A stretch of 64,000 nt of DNA. It comes from Martinezella hainanensis (GTDB lineage Bacteria; Pseudomonadota; Alphaproteobacteria; Rhizobiales; Rhizobiaceae). This document shows positions 53,587-62,998 of the stretch, piece after piece; the first letter of the stretch is position 1; each line of letters opens with the position of its first letter. The position numbers and the translations under genes were made by a program. Below the pieces are notes generated by a model. The model saw only the letters and a list, made by a program, of their open reading frames with translations. It ran no database searches and was not told the origin of the DNA. The stretch lies in the NCBI RefSeq assembly GCF_900094555.1, contig NZ_FMAC01000007.1, forward strand, positions 62,001 through 126,000, given 5' to 3'.

Positions 53587-54135
53587 ATGTACGAACTCGA
53601 CGTTGCCATTACCGAATGGATCAACAGTTTGGCAGGGAACCGCCTTCTCGACCATGTCGTGATCACTATCTCCAACCTAGGTGTCCCATTGCTCGTCCTT
53701 GTCGTGGCCGCCCAATGGTGGGCCGGCGCCGAACGGGCAAAAACGCGCCACGTGCTGATCGCGGCCGGACTGACTTTCTTGATCGGGCTTGGGATCAATC
53801 AGATCATTTTGCTCTTCGATCACCGCATCCGGCCATATGACGTTGGAATCACCCGGCTTTTGATTGAACGCACCAGCGATCCTTCGTTCCCATCCGATCA
53901 TGCGACGGCGAGCTTCGCGATTGCGGCGGCCTTCCTTGTGCACAAGCTGCCGAAGCGCGCCCTTTTCTTCCTTCTGGCCGCCATTCTGGTGTCCTTCTCG
54001 CGGGTCTATATCGGCACGCACTATATCAGCGACGTCATGGGCGGCGCACTGACAGGCATCTTGGCGGCAATCCTGGTCAAAGCGCTCTACAGACCGGAGA
54101 CGCGTGTCGATCGCTTCATTACCGGCATCCTTTGA
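53587..54135 (+). CDS. PAP2-family membrane phosphatase (BcrC-like undecaprenyl pyrophosphatase)
   Basis: A 182-aa membrane protein with the three acid-phosphatase motifs: a lead-in near HRIRPYDV, FPSDHATASF (PSDH core) near residue 99, and SRVYIGTHYISDVMGG with the catalytic His. Known relatives dephosphorylate undecaprenyl pyrophosphate for carrier recycling or bacitracin tolerance. AGGAGA precedes the ATG. It converges on the GH3 gene with a 17-base gap. Confidence 0.87.
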   Translation: MYELDVAITEWINSLAGNRLLDHVVITISNLGVPLLVLVVAAQWWAGAERAKTRHVLIAAGLTFLIGLGINQIILLFDHRIRPYDVGITRLLIERTSDPSFPSDHATASFAIAAAFLVHKLPKRALFFLLAAILVSFSRVYIGTHYISDVMGGALTGILAAILVKALYRPETRVDRFITGIL

Positions 54136-54152
54136 ACCGGATGAGCCCTATA

Positions 54153-56120
54153 TCAGTACTGCATGTGATAGCCGATCGGATAGAGCGGGTGGGACGTGTC
54201 GTGCGGCACATCGGATTTCTGTATCCGGACCTCCTCCATCGATGAAGGAAGCTCGAAGGGCAGCTTGCCTTCCGCCTTCTGCTTGCCCTCGATCACATCG
54301 AACAAGGCTGCGTCGCTTGCGCCGAAATTGGCAAGGATCGCAGCGGCATGCTCGCGGATGCCGGTAAGGATCGCCGGACGCGCCAGATAGACGGTAACGA
54401 TCGTCGGAACCTGCTTTGCCGTCTCCTTGAACGCCTCGAAATCGGCGTTACCGTCCTTGAAATCCAGATCGCCTTCCTGCTGACGGGAACCGAAGAAGTA
54501 GTTCATATGCGGCTGCTGATAGGGCGCGTTGAGACGTACCACGGCAAAGTCGGCATCCTTGGCATCGGCCACCACAGTAAAGCCCCGCGCCGACGCGATT
54601 TTGGCATCGACGCCGGAGAGGAACACCTTCTTGCCTGACGTCACCGGCAGCAGGCCAGCCTTGTTGTCGAGCAAGACCATGGCTCGGCTTTGGGCAGCCG
54701 TTGCCTCCACGGAAAACGCCGCATTGCCGACGATTGCCTGCGCCTTTTGCGGGTCGACATAGGGATTTTCGAAGAGACCCTGCTCGAATTTCTGGACGAG
54801 GATACGAGCTGCGGATTGGTCGAGGCGCTGCTCGCTGATCTTTCCTTCCTTCACCGCCTCCACCAGAAGATCGGAAGAGGTGACACCGCCGAACTGATCG
54901 ACGCCGGCATTGACGGCTTTGGCGAAGCGGTCGACACGGCTCAAATCCTCCACGCCCCAAGGCATGCCGAAGGTTTCCTCGTTTAGGGTCGGCTTTACAC
55001 CGGGCTTCTCGCCATCCAGGCAAGTTCCCTTGCAGTCGTTGGTGATCAGCCAGTCGCTGAGAACCACGCCGTCGAAGCCATAATGGCCGCGTAACAGGTC
55101 GGTCAGAAGCTGCTTGCTATATCCCGCACCTACCGGCTCCAGCGGCTTGCCGTCGAGGGTCACGCCATCCAGGATCGAATATGTCGGCATCACGCCGCCG
55201 ACCTTCGCCTTGAAGGCCCCCTCGAACGGGATGAGATGTTCAGCAAAATTGTTGCCGGGAAAGGTCGCGTAGCGTCCATAGACGTTGTGGCTGTCGTAAC
55301 CGTCCTTTGCCGCGCCATAACCGACCCAGTGTTTGGCCACGGCAACGACACTGTCCTTGTTGATGCCGTCTTCGCCATTCTGGAACCCGGCCACATAGGC
55401 TTCCGCCATGGATTTGGCGAGTTGCGCGTCCTCACCGAACGTCCCGTTGGTGCGCGGCCAGCGTGGCTCGCTGGCAAGATCCACTTGCGGAGACAATGCC
55501 TCCTGTATGCCGACGGCGCGATATTCCTGGCGGACGATATCGCCGAAGCGCCGGACGAGCGACGGATCGCCTATGGCCGCCAGCCCGAGGGTCTCGGGCC
55601 ATTTCGAGAATCCTCCCGCCGAAACGCTCGCTCCGAGTACGAACTGGAAGTGATTGCGCGGATCGGTGCTGATCGACGCCGGAATCCCCAGCCGTCCGGC
55701 CTCCGCGATCTCCTGAAGCTTGTTGTTTTCCTCGGCCAAGCGAGCGGGATCGCCCGCCAATCGCGTTATGAAGGTCACGACCTTGCGTCCGTCGATCATC
55801 TCCTTGGCGCGCACAAGATCATATTCGGTCCCGACCCCCATGCCGGAACCGGGGCCGATGGATGGAGCGGTGCCATGCATCATGAGGCCGGCCTTCTCCT
55901 CCAGTGTCATTTGTCTGATGAGATCTTCAGCCCGCTCGGCAGCCGGCAGGCGCCAGTCCTCGTAAGGATCAAGTTTGCCATTGCGATTGAGATCCTTGAA
56001 GGAAAGTCCGTCAATGGTCAGCGTCTTGGCGACGCGAGCCGAAAGCGCGGGTTGCTCCTGCGACAAAGCTGTTGAAGCGAGCAGCGATCCGATCGCGCAT
56101 AAGGCAATGAACTGTTTCAT
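54153..56120 (-). CDS. Secreted glycoside hydrolase family 3 (beta-glucosidase type)
   Basis: A 655-aa GH3 enzyme with a signal peptide (cleavage near ALS, residue 20). It has MTLEEKAGLMMH, GRLGIPASISTDPRN, the KHWVGYGA loop and the nucleophile aspartate in GFDGVVLSDW. The C-terminal alpha/beta sandwich contains the VEATAAQSRAMVLLDNKAGLLPV segment. It is periplasmic or exported and would release glucose or xylose from plant oligosaccharides. GGGAGG precedes the ATG. It stands alone, on the same strand as the aromatic operon upstream. Confidence 0.92.
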   Translation of the reverse strand: MKQFIALCAIGSLLASTALSQEQPALSARVAKTLTIDGLSFKDLNRNGKLDPYEDWRLPAAERAEDLIRQMTLEEKAGLMMHGTAPSIGPGSGMGVGTEYDLVRAKEMIDGRKVVTFITRLAGDPARLAEENNKLQEIAEAGRLGIPASISTDPRNHFQFVLGASVSAGGFSKWPETLGLAAIGDPSLVRRFGDIVRQEYRAVGIQEALSPQVDLASEPRWPRTNGTFGEDAQLAKSMAEAYVAGFQNGEDGINKDSVVAVAKHWVGYGAAKDGYDSHNVYGRYATFPGNNFAEHLIPFEGAFKAKVGGVMPTYSILDGVTLDGKPLEPVGAGYSKQLLTDLLRGHYGFDGVVLSDWLITNDCKGTCLDGEKPGVKPTLNEETFGMPWGVEDLSRVDRFAKAVNAGVDQFGGVTSSDLLVEAVKEGKISEQRLDQSAARILVQKFEQGLFENPYVDPQKAQAIVGNAAFSVEATAAQSRAMVLLDNKAGLLPVTSGKKVFLSGVDAKIASARGFTVVADAKDADFAVVRLNAPYQQPHMNYFFGSRQQEGDLDFKDGNADFEAFKETAKQVPTIVTVYLARPAILTGIREHAAAILANFGASDAALFDVIEGKQKAEGKLPFELPSSMEEVRIQKSDVPHDTSHPLYPIGYHMQY

Positions 56121-56255
56121 GGCATCCCTCCCGAAAGAATTTCAATCGATCCCGGCAAATTGAAGGGGCGCAGATTGCGCCACTTCCCATGCTTCGACGG
56201 AACCTGTCGGCTCGCCGATCCCCATCAGCTTACAGCCGAAACTGGTAAGCAGAAG

Positions 56256-57104
56256 CTAACGCAATTCGTCGACGATCGGATTGCTGAGAACGCCGAGCCT
56301 GTCGACTTCCACCTCCACGACATCTCCCGGCTTCATCCACAGCGGCGGCTGCCGCTTGGCGCCGACCCCGCCTGGTGTGCCGCTGACAATGACGTCGCCC
56401 GGCTCCAGCCGCGTGAAGCTGGAGCAATATTCGATCTGCCGTGCAATATCGAAAATCATCTGGCCGAAGGTCGCGTCCTGCACGACTGTCCCATTGAGAC
56501 GTGTCTGAATGCGAAGATCGGGTAGCGGACCAAGCTCGTCCGGCGTCATCATCCACGGCCCGAAGGCGCCGGTGTCGGGGAAATTCTTGCCCGGCGTGAA
56601 CTGATGCGTATGACGCTGGAAATCACGCACGCTGCCGTCATTGTAGCAGGCATAGCCGGCGACATAACGCATGGCCTCGTCGCGTGCGATGTAACGGCCG
56701 GACTTGCCGATGATGACCGCCAGCTCGCCTTCGAAATCAAGGTCCGTCGAGACCTTCGGGCGCACGATCGGGGCGAGATGGCCTGTCTGGCTATTGGCAT
56801 AGCGAGCGAAGATCGTCGGGTTTTCCACCTCCGCACGTCCCGTCTCCTGGCGATGCATTTCATAGTTCAGACCGACGCAGAGGATCTTGTCGGGATTGGG
56901 AATGACCGGCAGCCATTCGATGTCGCCGAGCGGCGTCGCGACAGCGGAAGCGGCTGCCTCGGCAACGCCGGCAAAACCGGCGGCCACAGCCGATTTGAGA
57001 TCGGCATAGCGCGACGCGAGAACCGCGCCGGCATCGAGGAAGCGATCGTCTTCGACGACGCCCCAGGTCGTGCGGCCGGCGATCTTGACGGTGGACAGTC
57101 TCAT
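56256..57104 (-). CDS. Fumarylacetoacetate hydrolase-family protein
   Basis: A 282-aa FAH-fold enzyme. Metal ligands are in DFEGELAVIIGK (glutamates) and NDGSVRDFQ (aspartate), followed by TPGKNFPDTGAFGPWMM, all usual for active members. The ending GDVVEVEVDRLGVLSNPIVDE is typical. It hydrolyses or decarboxylates a diketo acid made by ring cleavage. The ATG at 57104 has an AGGAG box. It is last in the leftward aromatic operon. Confidence 0.9.
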   Translation of the reverse strand: MRLSTVKIAGRTTWGVVEDDRFLDAGAVLASRYADLKSAVAAGFAGVAEAAASAVATPLGDIEWLPVIPNPDKILCVGLNYEMHRQETGRAEVENPTIFARYANSQTGHLAPIVRPKVSTDLDFEGELAVIIGKSGRYIARDEAMRYVAGYACYNDGSVRDFQRHTHQFTPGKNFPDTGAFGPWMMTPDELGPLPDLRIQTRLNGTVVQDATFGQMIFDIARQIEYCSSFTRLEPGDVIVSGTPGGVGAKRQPPLWMKPGDVVEVEVDRLGVLSNPIVDELR

Positions 57105-57148
57105 GGTTTTTGCTCCTGTAGGGGGGTCGGACTGGGTGGCGGGTGCGT

Positions 57149-58459
57149 TCACACCCGCTGCATTTGATCGGTGAAGCGCGTCAACTTGTCGAAGCGCTCG
57201 ATGGTGCGATCCGGAAAGATCAGCGCGAAGGCGGAAATTGCGCCGATGATGAGGATTGCGGCCGTAAACAGCATGGCATTTGCATAGCCGGCCGCGACAT
57301 GATCGGGTCCGGCTGCCTGCACGATCATGCCGGTGACGGCGTTGGATGCGAGTGCGGAGACGGCGTTTGCGGAGTAGATGACGACGATCAAACGTCCGCG
57401 CTGGACAGCGGGTGCGACGCTTCCGAGCGTGATCGGGCCGTAGATCGTCGTAAGACTCGGAGCGGCAAAGGCGATCGCGATCAGCGCCAGTTGCAGCGGA
57501 CCACTGACATGAACCGAGGCAATCAATGCCAATCCACTGACGAGAAGCGCATAGCCCGAAGCACTGCCGAGGGCAGCACGCTTACTCACGCCCGTCTGAA
57601 GCATGCGCTGAGCAATCCACGAACCGATGAGCAACAGCGGCGACTGGAAGATATAGACGGCCGAAATGATCGAGCCGGTCTCAGTCTGCGAATAGCCGAG
57701 ACCCTGCTGCAGGAAAGGCGGCAGCCACGTGGCTGACATGCCGACGATCCAGTAGGACATGGTGGACATGATGATGACGCCGATGACGGTCGGGTCGAGC
57801 CAGAGCTTGCGGGCGGGGATAGGGGCCTCTCCCGTCACGGCGCGAGCCTTTTCATTCTCCGCGACCGCATGCGGCCCTTCACCGCCGATGAGCAGCCAGG
57901 CAACGATCCAGGCAACGCCGATCAGCCCGCAAAAGAGGAAGCCCGAACGCCAGCCGTAATTGACGATCACATAGGTCAGGATCGGCCCGCCGGCGAGCAA
58001 ACCGACGCTGATACCCTGCAGCACGACGGCGCTCGGCACGCTGCGCTTTTGCGGACTGAACCAGTTATGGCAGGCATGCAACGCCGTCGGCAATCCCGGT
58101 CCCTCCCCAAGGCCGAGCAGAATGCGGCAGGCGACGAGAACCGTCACCGAGCTGGTAAAGTAGATCGGGATTTGCGCGATCGACCAGATCGCGGCGAGAA
58201 TGACGAGGATCCATTTGACGGGGACGCGGCCGATGGCGAACAGGCCGACGAGAACGCCCGAAATGGAGAACAAAAGAAAGAAACTGCTGCCGATCAGGCC
58301 GAACTGCTGCGGCGAAATGCTAAGGTCTTTCATGATCGACACGGCGGAAAGGCCGAAGACCAGCTTGTCGAAGAAGTTCAGCGTCTGGAACAGGAAAAGC
58401 AGGATAAGGACGGCGAAAGGTTGCCATTTGCTGGTGGTATCGGCGGTTGACTCGGACAT
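57149..58459 (-). CDS. MFS transporter (anion:cation symporter type, aromatic acid uptake)
   Basis: A 436-aa 12-helix transporter of the ACS group. It has FFDKLVFGLSAVSIMKDLSISPQQFGLIGSSFFLLFSISGVLVG and GLGEGPGLPTALHACHNWFSPQKR. The family imports aromatic acids and sugar acids with protons. The ATG at 58459 follows GGGAGGA; the frame extension to 58492 is dispensable. It lies inside the ring-cleavage operon. Confidence 0.88.
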   Translation of the reverse strand: MSESTADTTSKWQPFAVLILLFLFQTLNFFDKLVFGLSAVSIMKDLSISPQQFGLIGSSFFLLFSISGVLVGLFAIGRVPVKWILVILAAIWSIAQIPIYFTSSVTVLVACRILLGLGEGPGLPTALHACHNWFSPQKRSVPSAVVLQGISVGLLAGGPILTYVIVNYGWRSGFLFCGLIGVAWIVAWLLIGGEGPHAVAENEKARAVTGEAPIPARKLWLDPTVIGVIIMSTMSYWIVGMSATWLPPFLQQGLGYSQTETGSIISAVYIFQSPLLLIGSWIAQRMLQTGVSKRAALGSASGYALLVSGLALIASVHVSGPLQLALIAIAFAAPSLTTIYGPITLGSVAPAVQRGRLIVVIYSANAVSALASNAVTGMIVQAAGPDHVAAGYANAMLFTAAILIIGAISAFALIFPDRTIERFDKLTRFTDQMQRV

Positions 58460-58506
58460 ATGTTCCTCCCAGAACCTCAAAGAAAACTGCAATTGCCGAC
58501 GCTGCC

Positions 58507-60084
58507 TCAGGCGAGACGCGTACTTAGATCGGCGATCTGTTGGCGAAGGACCTCGACGCTTCGGGCAGCGCCAAAGACATAGTGGTCAGGACGCACGAGC
58601 GCGGCGACCGCACCATGCCGGTCGAACCAGGCGGAAAGCACGCCATCCTTCTCCCGGAGTGCCGATGGGTCGATTGCGTCTGCATCCTTGGGCACAACAG
58701 CCTTCACCACGATCCCGTCGATCGCTTCGGCCAGTGTCTGTCCTTCCGTCACGCCGATCTGGCGGCCATCGAGAACCAGCCGCCATTCCGGCCCGGTGAA
58801 GGTGTCCATCAAGCGTTGATCCGAACTTTCGACGATCGCAGGCTGCGGAAACAGCAAGCCGCGTGCCGGCGTGCCTTCCTCGGCGATCAGGCCGTCCTCG
58901 ATGGGCGGGACGATCTCCTGCCGGGTTATGGTCATCGGCCGACCGCCGCCCTCTGCAAGAATACGGGCGTCACGCGCGGCGGCGGCAACGGGATCACGTT
59001 CGCAGATCGTCTGGCCGATCGCCTTGATCTTGCCGGTCAGCGCCTGCACATGCCGCTTGCGTTCCACCGTGTAACTGTCCAGCAGCGCTTCGGAAGATCG
59101 TCCCTTCAGGATGCGGTCAAGCCGCCAGACGAGATTGGAAACATCGCGCAGGCCCTGGCACATGCCCTGTCCAATAAAAGGGGGCTGCTGATGCGCGGCA
59201 TCGCCGGCTATGAGCACCCTGCCCCGCCGCCACTCGTCGGCGACCAACGCATGGAAACGATAGGCGGCGGCACGCCAAAGCTCGCCCTCCTCCGGCGCCA
59301 GCCAGGGCGACAGCAACCGCCAGACATTGTCGGGCTTTTCCATCTCCCGCGGATCTTCGCCTGGCAGAAGCATGATTTCCCACCGACGGTGGTTCCTCGG
59401 CCCCATGATGTAGCTTGTGGGACGCGCCGGATTGCAGAACTGGGCCGAAGTCTGCGGCAGCTTGGCAAGTGCTGCCTCGTGCACTTGCACATCGACCACG
59501 AGCCACGGCTCGTCGAAGACGAGATCTTCAAGCTTCATTCCAGACAGTTCGCGCACGCGGCTCCAGGCACCGTCGCAGCCGATCACATATTTCGCAGCAA
59601 TCTTGCGACTTTTGCCGGACGAATCCTGAAGCGTCGCGACCACCTCATCCGCCCGTGGATCAAGATCGACCATTTCCGTGCCAAGCTCTATCGTCACGCA
59701 GTCGAAGCTCTCGGCATGGCGCCTCAAGACGGCCTCGACGGGAGGCTGGGTAAACACCATGCTCGGAGTGTAGCCGAGCGGATAGGGCTCGGGCACCATG
59801 TCGATGCGGCGGATGAGCTGTCCCTCGGCGCCAAAGTGCTGGGATGCTGTGAATGGCGCGACATGGGGAAGCACCTCGTCGGCAATGCCCATATTGTCGA
59901 AATGGCGCAGGATTTCGTGGTCGAGCGCGATGGCGCGCGGCTTGTCATAGACGCCGGTCAGCCGATCGACGACGAGCGTGGAATGGCCGCGTGCGCCGAG
60001 CATGCCAGCGGCCACGGCTCCAGCCGGGCCGAACCCGACCACCAGCACATCATAGCGGTTCGAAATATCATTGTCGTTCTTCAC
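58507..60084 (-). CDS. FAD-dependent aromatic hydroxylase (MhpA/PheA-like)
   Basis: A 525-aa class A flavin monooxygenase. The FAD motif is VVGFGPAGAVAAGML, the DG motif lies in VIGCDGAWSRVRELSG, and the second FAD motif is RVLIAGDAAHQQPPFIGQGMCQGLRDVSNL. The C-terminal thioredoxin-like extension of this group is present. The enzyme inserts one hydroxyl ortho to an existing one, preparing the ring for extradiol cleavage by the neighbour. It lies 47 bases before the MFS gene. Confidence 0.9.
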   Translation of the reverse strand: MKNDNDISNRYDVLVVGFGPAGAVAAGMLGARGHSTLVVDRLTGVYDKPRAIALDHEILRHFDNMGIADEVLPHVAPFTASQHFGAEGQLIRRIDMVPEPYPLGYTPSMVFTQPPVEAVLRRHAESFDCVTIELGTEMVDLDPRADEVVATLQDSSGKSRKIAAKYVIGCDGAWSRVRELSGMKLEDLVFDEPWLVVDVQVHEAALAKLPQTSAQFCNPARPTSYIMGPRNHRRWEIMLLPGEDPREMEKPDNVWRLLSPWLAPEEGELWRAAAYRFHALVADEWRRGRVLIAGDAAHQQPPFIGQGMCQGLRDVSNLVWRLDRILKGRSSEALLDSYTVERKRHVQALTGKIKAIGQTICERDPVAAAARDARILAEGGGRPMTITRQEIVPPIEDGLIAEEGTPARGLLFPQPAIVESSDQRLMDTFTGPEWRLVLDGRQIGVTEGQTLAEAIDGIVVKAVVPKDADAIDPSALREKDGVLSAWFDRHGAVAALVRPDHYVFGAARSVEVLRQQIADLSTRLA

Positions 60085-60117
60085 GGGGCATGCCTCTGCA
60101 AATGTCTACTGGGCGCA

Positions 60118-61011
60118 TCAGGCGCCGGAAAATCCGATGGAAATCTGCGCCTTCTTGCAGGCGTCACTCTTTGGAGGCGCAATGCCCCAGTGGTCAGTCC
60201 GGCCAGGTGGCCAGACCCATTCCTCCGGGCCTCGAGCCCGGTAGCCGTCGTCCACCTGCAGGACTTCAGCGGTGTATTCGATCACCACACCCTGCGGATC
60301 GACAAAATAGGCGAAGACATTGTCGCCCGGCCCATGCCGACCGACACCCCAGCCGATCGGATAGCCGTGATCGACGACGCGGCCAGAGCCTCGCATGACG
60401 GATTCGAGATCGGGCATCAGGAAGGCGACATGGTTCAGCCCGTTTGACGGCGCTTCAGCCAGCACGACCGCATGATGGTCGTCGTTACAGCGCAGGAAGG
60501 CCATGAGCCTCGATCGGTCCGTCAAGCGGAAACCCAGGACATCGCGATAGAAGTCCGAAAGTGCCTCGATCTGACTGCTGTTGATGTTGACATGAGCGAG
60601 ACGCCCCGGCCGGTTGGCAACCACGCGCCCCTGCTTGCGGCGGTCACCGCACACAAATTCCAGCACCGAGCCTTGTGGCTCGCGAATAACGAAGCGCTCG
60701 CCGTGCGCAGGCCCGTCGGCAGGGCCGATTTCGCGCAGCACAGTGCAACCCGCGGTAACCGTCCTTGCAAAAAGCAATCCTAGCTCTTCTGGTGTGCTCA
60801 CACGAAAGCTGATCTTGCGCAATTCCGCGCGGTCGCTTTGCTTCAGTTCCAGCACATGAAAATCATCGCCGGTTGCCGCCAGGAAAACCTTGCCACCTAT
60901 TTCGGCAACGACGTCGAGACCCCAGATGCGAGTATAAAAGTCGACAGACGTCGCAAGATCGGGCGTACCCAGTTCCACGCTGCGCAAAGCGATGACAGGA
61001 AATTCAGTCAT
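60118..61011 (-). CDS. Extradiol-type ring-cleavage dioxygenase (VOC superfamily)
   Basis: A 297-aa two-module vicinal-oxygen-chelate protein. Candidate Fe ligands are histidine in LAHVNINS, histidine in LNHVAFLMPDLE and glutamate in VVIEYTAEV. The stretch GRHGPGDNVFAYFVDPQG resembles the type I extradiol signature. It would cleave a catechol next to the hydroxyls. The ATG at 61011 puts the fold at the N-terminus; the amidohydrolase ends 4 bases upstream. Confidence 0.85.
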   Translation of the reverse strand: MTEFPVIALRSVELGTPDLATSVDFYTRIWGLDVVAEIGGKVFLAATGDDFHVLELKQSDRAELRKISFRVSTPEELGLLFARTVTAGCTVLREIGPADGPAHGERFVIREPQGSVLEFVCGDRRKQGRVVANRPGRLAHVNINSSQIEALSDFYRDVLGFRLTDRSRLMAFLRCNDDHHAVVLAEAPSNGLNHVAFLMPDLESVMRGSGRVVDHGYPIGWGVGRHGPGDNVFAYFVDPQGVVIEYTAEVLQVDDGYRARGPEEWVWPPGRTDHWGIAPPKSDACKKAQISIGFSGA

Positions 61012-61015
61012 AGGA

Positions 61016-62068
61016 TCAAACCTCGTCCAAGCCCAGGAAGGCGCGTGCATTCGCAAATGTCAGGCGCGCGCGCAGATTTGCATCGGCTAACGCTTCTTCG
61101 ATGCGAGCGACAGGCTCGTTCTCACGGAAATTGAAAGGATAGTCGGTTCCGAGCAGCACGCGCTCTTCACCGAAGACGGCGACGAGATGGCGCAGCATGT
61201 TCGCGTCAAAGACCAGCGAGTCCACATAGAGACGTCGCGCCTGCATAGTAGGGCTCTCCGTCATGATCTCGTTGAGCGCCGGGAAAGCAGAATAGCCCTG
61301 CTCCAGCCGCGGCAGCAGCGAGGCAAATGTGCCGCCGCCATGACTGAAGGCGATCCGCAGCTTCGGGAGTTTCTGAAGCAGCCCGCCGGTAATCACGGAT
61401 GCAGCCGCCAATCCGACATCGGTCGGGTAGCCGAGCACCTGCTGAAGCGGCGCCGGCCCGAGCAGCCTGTCCATGCCTGCCGGGCGCACCGCATGTACGA
61501 AGACCGCAGCGCCAAGCCTCTCGGCTTCCGCAAAGAATGGGTGGAAACGAGGATCACCGATCGGCACGCCATTGATATTGCTGCCGATCTCAACTCCACG
61601 AAAGCCGAGCTCGCCGACGATGCGATGCAATTCGAGAATTGCAAGATCAATATCCTGAAGCGGAACACCGCCGAGCCCGACGAAACGCCCCTCACCCTCC
61701 CCGACGATCGCCGCGATCGCATCGTTGACGTATCGAACGAGGTCGCGGGCTGCGTTCGTTTCGATCCAATAACCGAACAGTTCCGGCATGGGAGACAGCG
61801 CCTGAATGCGGATGCCGGTCCGGTCCATTTCCTCCAGCCGCCGCTCGGCGACCCAGCAGGCATCGCTGACCGTGCGATAGGGCTTGTCGTCGATGACGAC
61901 CGTTGCGTGGCAGGCATCTGCGGCAACCACTGAAGGCCAGCCGCGGACCGCGGCACCCCCTGCCGGAAGCGGAAAATGGGCGGGCACAACGTGACAGTGG
62001 ATATCAATGCCGCAGCAAGCGCAGCCACTCGCAAAGGCGCCTGTCGCTCCCCTTTTCGCTCCGCTCAT
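61016..62068 (-). CDS. Amidohydrolase-2 family decarboxylase (ACMSD-like)
   Basis: A 350-aa TIM-barrel protein. Metal-site marks are DIHCHVVP, VFVHAVRPAG, AFSHGGGTFASLLPRL and LLGTDYPFNF. This group includes aminocarboxymuconate-semialdehyde and hydroxybenzoate-type decarboxylases. The N-terminus has an unusual CACC cluster (GCACCGID) directly before the catalytic HCH. Starting at the ATG at 62068 (GGGAGGA box), it is the first gene of the leftward operon. Confidence 0.87.
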   Translation of the reverse strand: MSGAKRGATGAFASGCACCGIDIHCHVVPAHFPLPAGGAAVRGWPSVVAADACHATVVIDDKPYRTVSDACWVAERRLEEMDRTGIRIQALSPMPELFGYWIETNAARDLVRYVNDAIAAIVGEGEGRFVGLGGVPLQDIDLAILELHRIVGELGFRGVEIGSNINGVPIGDPRFHPFFAEAERLGAAVFVHAVRPAGMDRLLGPAPLQQVLGYPTDVGLAAASVITGGLLQKLPKLRIAFSHGGGTFASLLPRLEQGYSAFPALNEIMTESPTMQARRLYVDSLVFDANMLRHLVAVFGEERVLLGTDYPFNFRENEPVARIEEALADANLRARLTFANARAFLGLDEV

Positions 62069-62123
62069 TGAATCCTCCCTCGTTAACATCTCTCATAATG
62101 TACAAACTTTTTGCCGTAAAGAT

Positions 62124-62139
62124 AAAATTTATAAATTTT
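62124..62139. promoter_or_regulatory. 16-bp perfect AT palindrome in the divergent promoter region
   Basis: AAAATTTA-TAAATTTT lies between the aromatic operon and the GntR gene, within reach of both promoters. It is a plausible operator for the GntR protein, though an AT-rich palindrome can also be incidental. Confidence 0.4.
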
Positions 62140-62192
62140 GTGCCGACGCTTCCTCGTGTATATAAAAAGCGATTTGCAAGCCAGAGAGCACC

Positions 62193-62936
62193 ATGAACGT
62201 CAACTTGCTGAAGAAAGGGGCCGAAAGCCCCGCGACATTGGCAACCAGCATCTATGAGCGGCTGAAGGCCGACATTCTTTCAACGCGCCTGGAGCCTGGC
62301 CGCAAGCTGCAATTGCGCTTTCTGATCGAGCATTACGATGCCGGTCAGACACCCTTGCGCGAGGCACTGAACCGACTGACGACAGAGGATCTCGTCATCG
62401 GAAAGGAACAGCGCGGCTTCTTCGTCAAACCCATCAGCCTGGATGAATTGCACGAGCTGACGAAAACGCGCTGTTGGGTGGAGACGCTGGCGCTGCGGGA
62501 ATCAATGGCGAATGCAACGCCCGACTGGGAAGAGGCGCTTCTGGTCGCCCATCACCGGCTGGAGCGCACCCCACGTTCACTCAACCCGGAACACTTCGAG
62601 GACAATCCGGAATGGGAAAGGCTTCATCGCGCTTTTCACGCGCTGCTGATCGGCGGCTGCGGATCGCGACCGTTGATAGGCTTTTGCGAGCAGCTCGCCG
62701 ATAGGCTCTACCGCTATCGTGCGCTTTCGATCCGCAAGGCCTTTCGCGTGCGTAAGGTCAGTGACGAGCATGCGCGTATCCTCAAGGCCGTGCTTGATCG
62801 GGATACCGCGGAAGCCGAACGGTTGCTGCAGCTCCATTATGAGAAAACGGCCGATATCATCCGCGCCGACCTTGATACGGCAACACAAGGCGCCGCTGCG
62901 ACTGGCTCGAATACCCAACTTGAGCCAAAGCACTAA
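62193..62936 (+). CDS. GntR-family regulator with FCD domain
   Basis: A 247-aa regulator. The N-terminal winged helix reads SIYERLKADILSTRLEPGRKLQLRFLIEHYDAGQTPLREALNRLTTEDLV. The C-terminal all-helical FCD domain has ELTKTRCWVETLALRESM, the metal-ligand WERLHRAFHALLIGGC and VSDEHARILKAVLDRD. It is divergent from the aromatic operon across 124 bases and most likely represses it. Confidence 0.9.
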   Translation: MNVNLLKKGAESPATLATSIYERLKADILSTRLEPGRKLQLRFLIEHYDAGQTPLREALNRLTTEDLVIGKEQRGFFVKPISLDELHELTKTRCWVETLALRESMANATPDWEEALLVAHHRLERTPRSLNPEHFEDNPEWERLHRAFHALLIGGCGSRPLIGFCEQLADRLYRYRALSIRKAFRVRKVSDEHARILKAVLDRDTAEAERLLQLHYEKTADIIRADLDTATQGAAATGSNTQLEPKH

Positions 62937-62977
62937 GCTCCGGCAGGCGAAAGCCGTTGATGATGCCTCTCCATCCA

Positions 62978-62998
62978 AGGCCCTGGCTGTCAGGGCCT
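62978..62998. terminator. Stem-loop after the GntR gene
   Basis: AGGCCCTG (62978-62985) and CAGGGCCT (62991-62998) pair perfectly across a 5-base loop about 40 bases after the GntR stop. No clear T-run follows. It separates the regulator from the flagellar gene. Confidence 0.45.

Noticed and set aside
58540..60447. 635-codon frame opposite the flavin hydroxylase
   Set aside because: No domain and composition of a GC-rich shadow; the opposite strand has intact FAD motifs.
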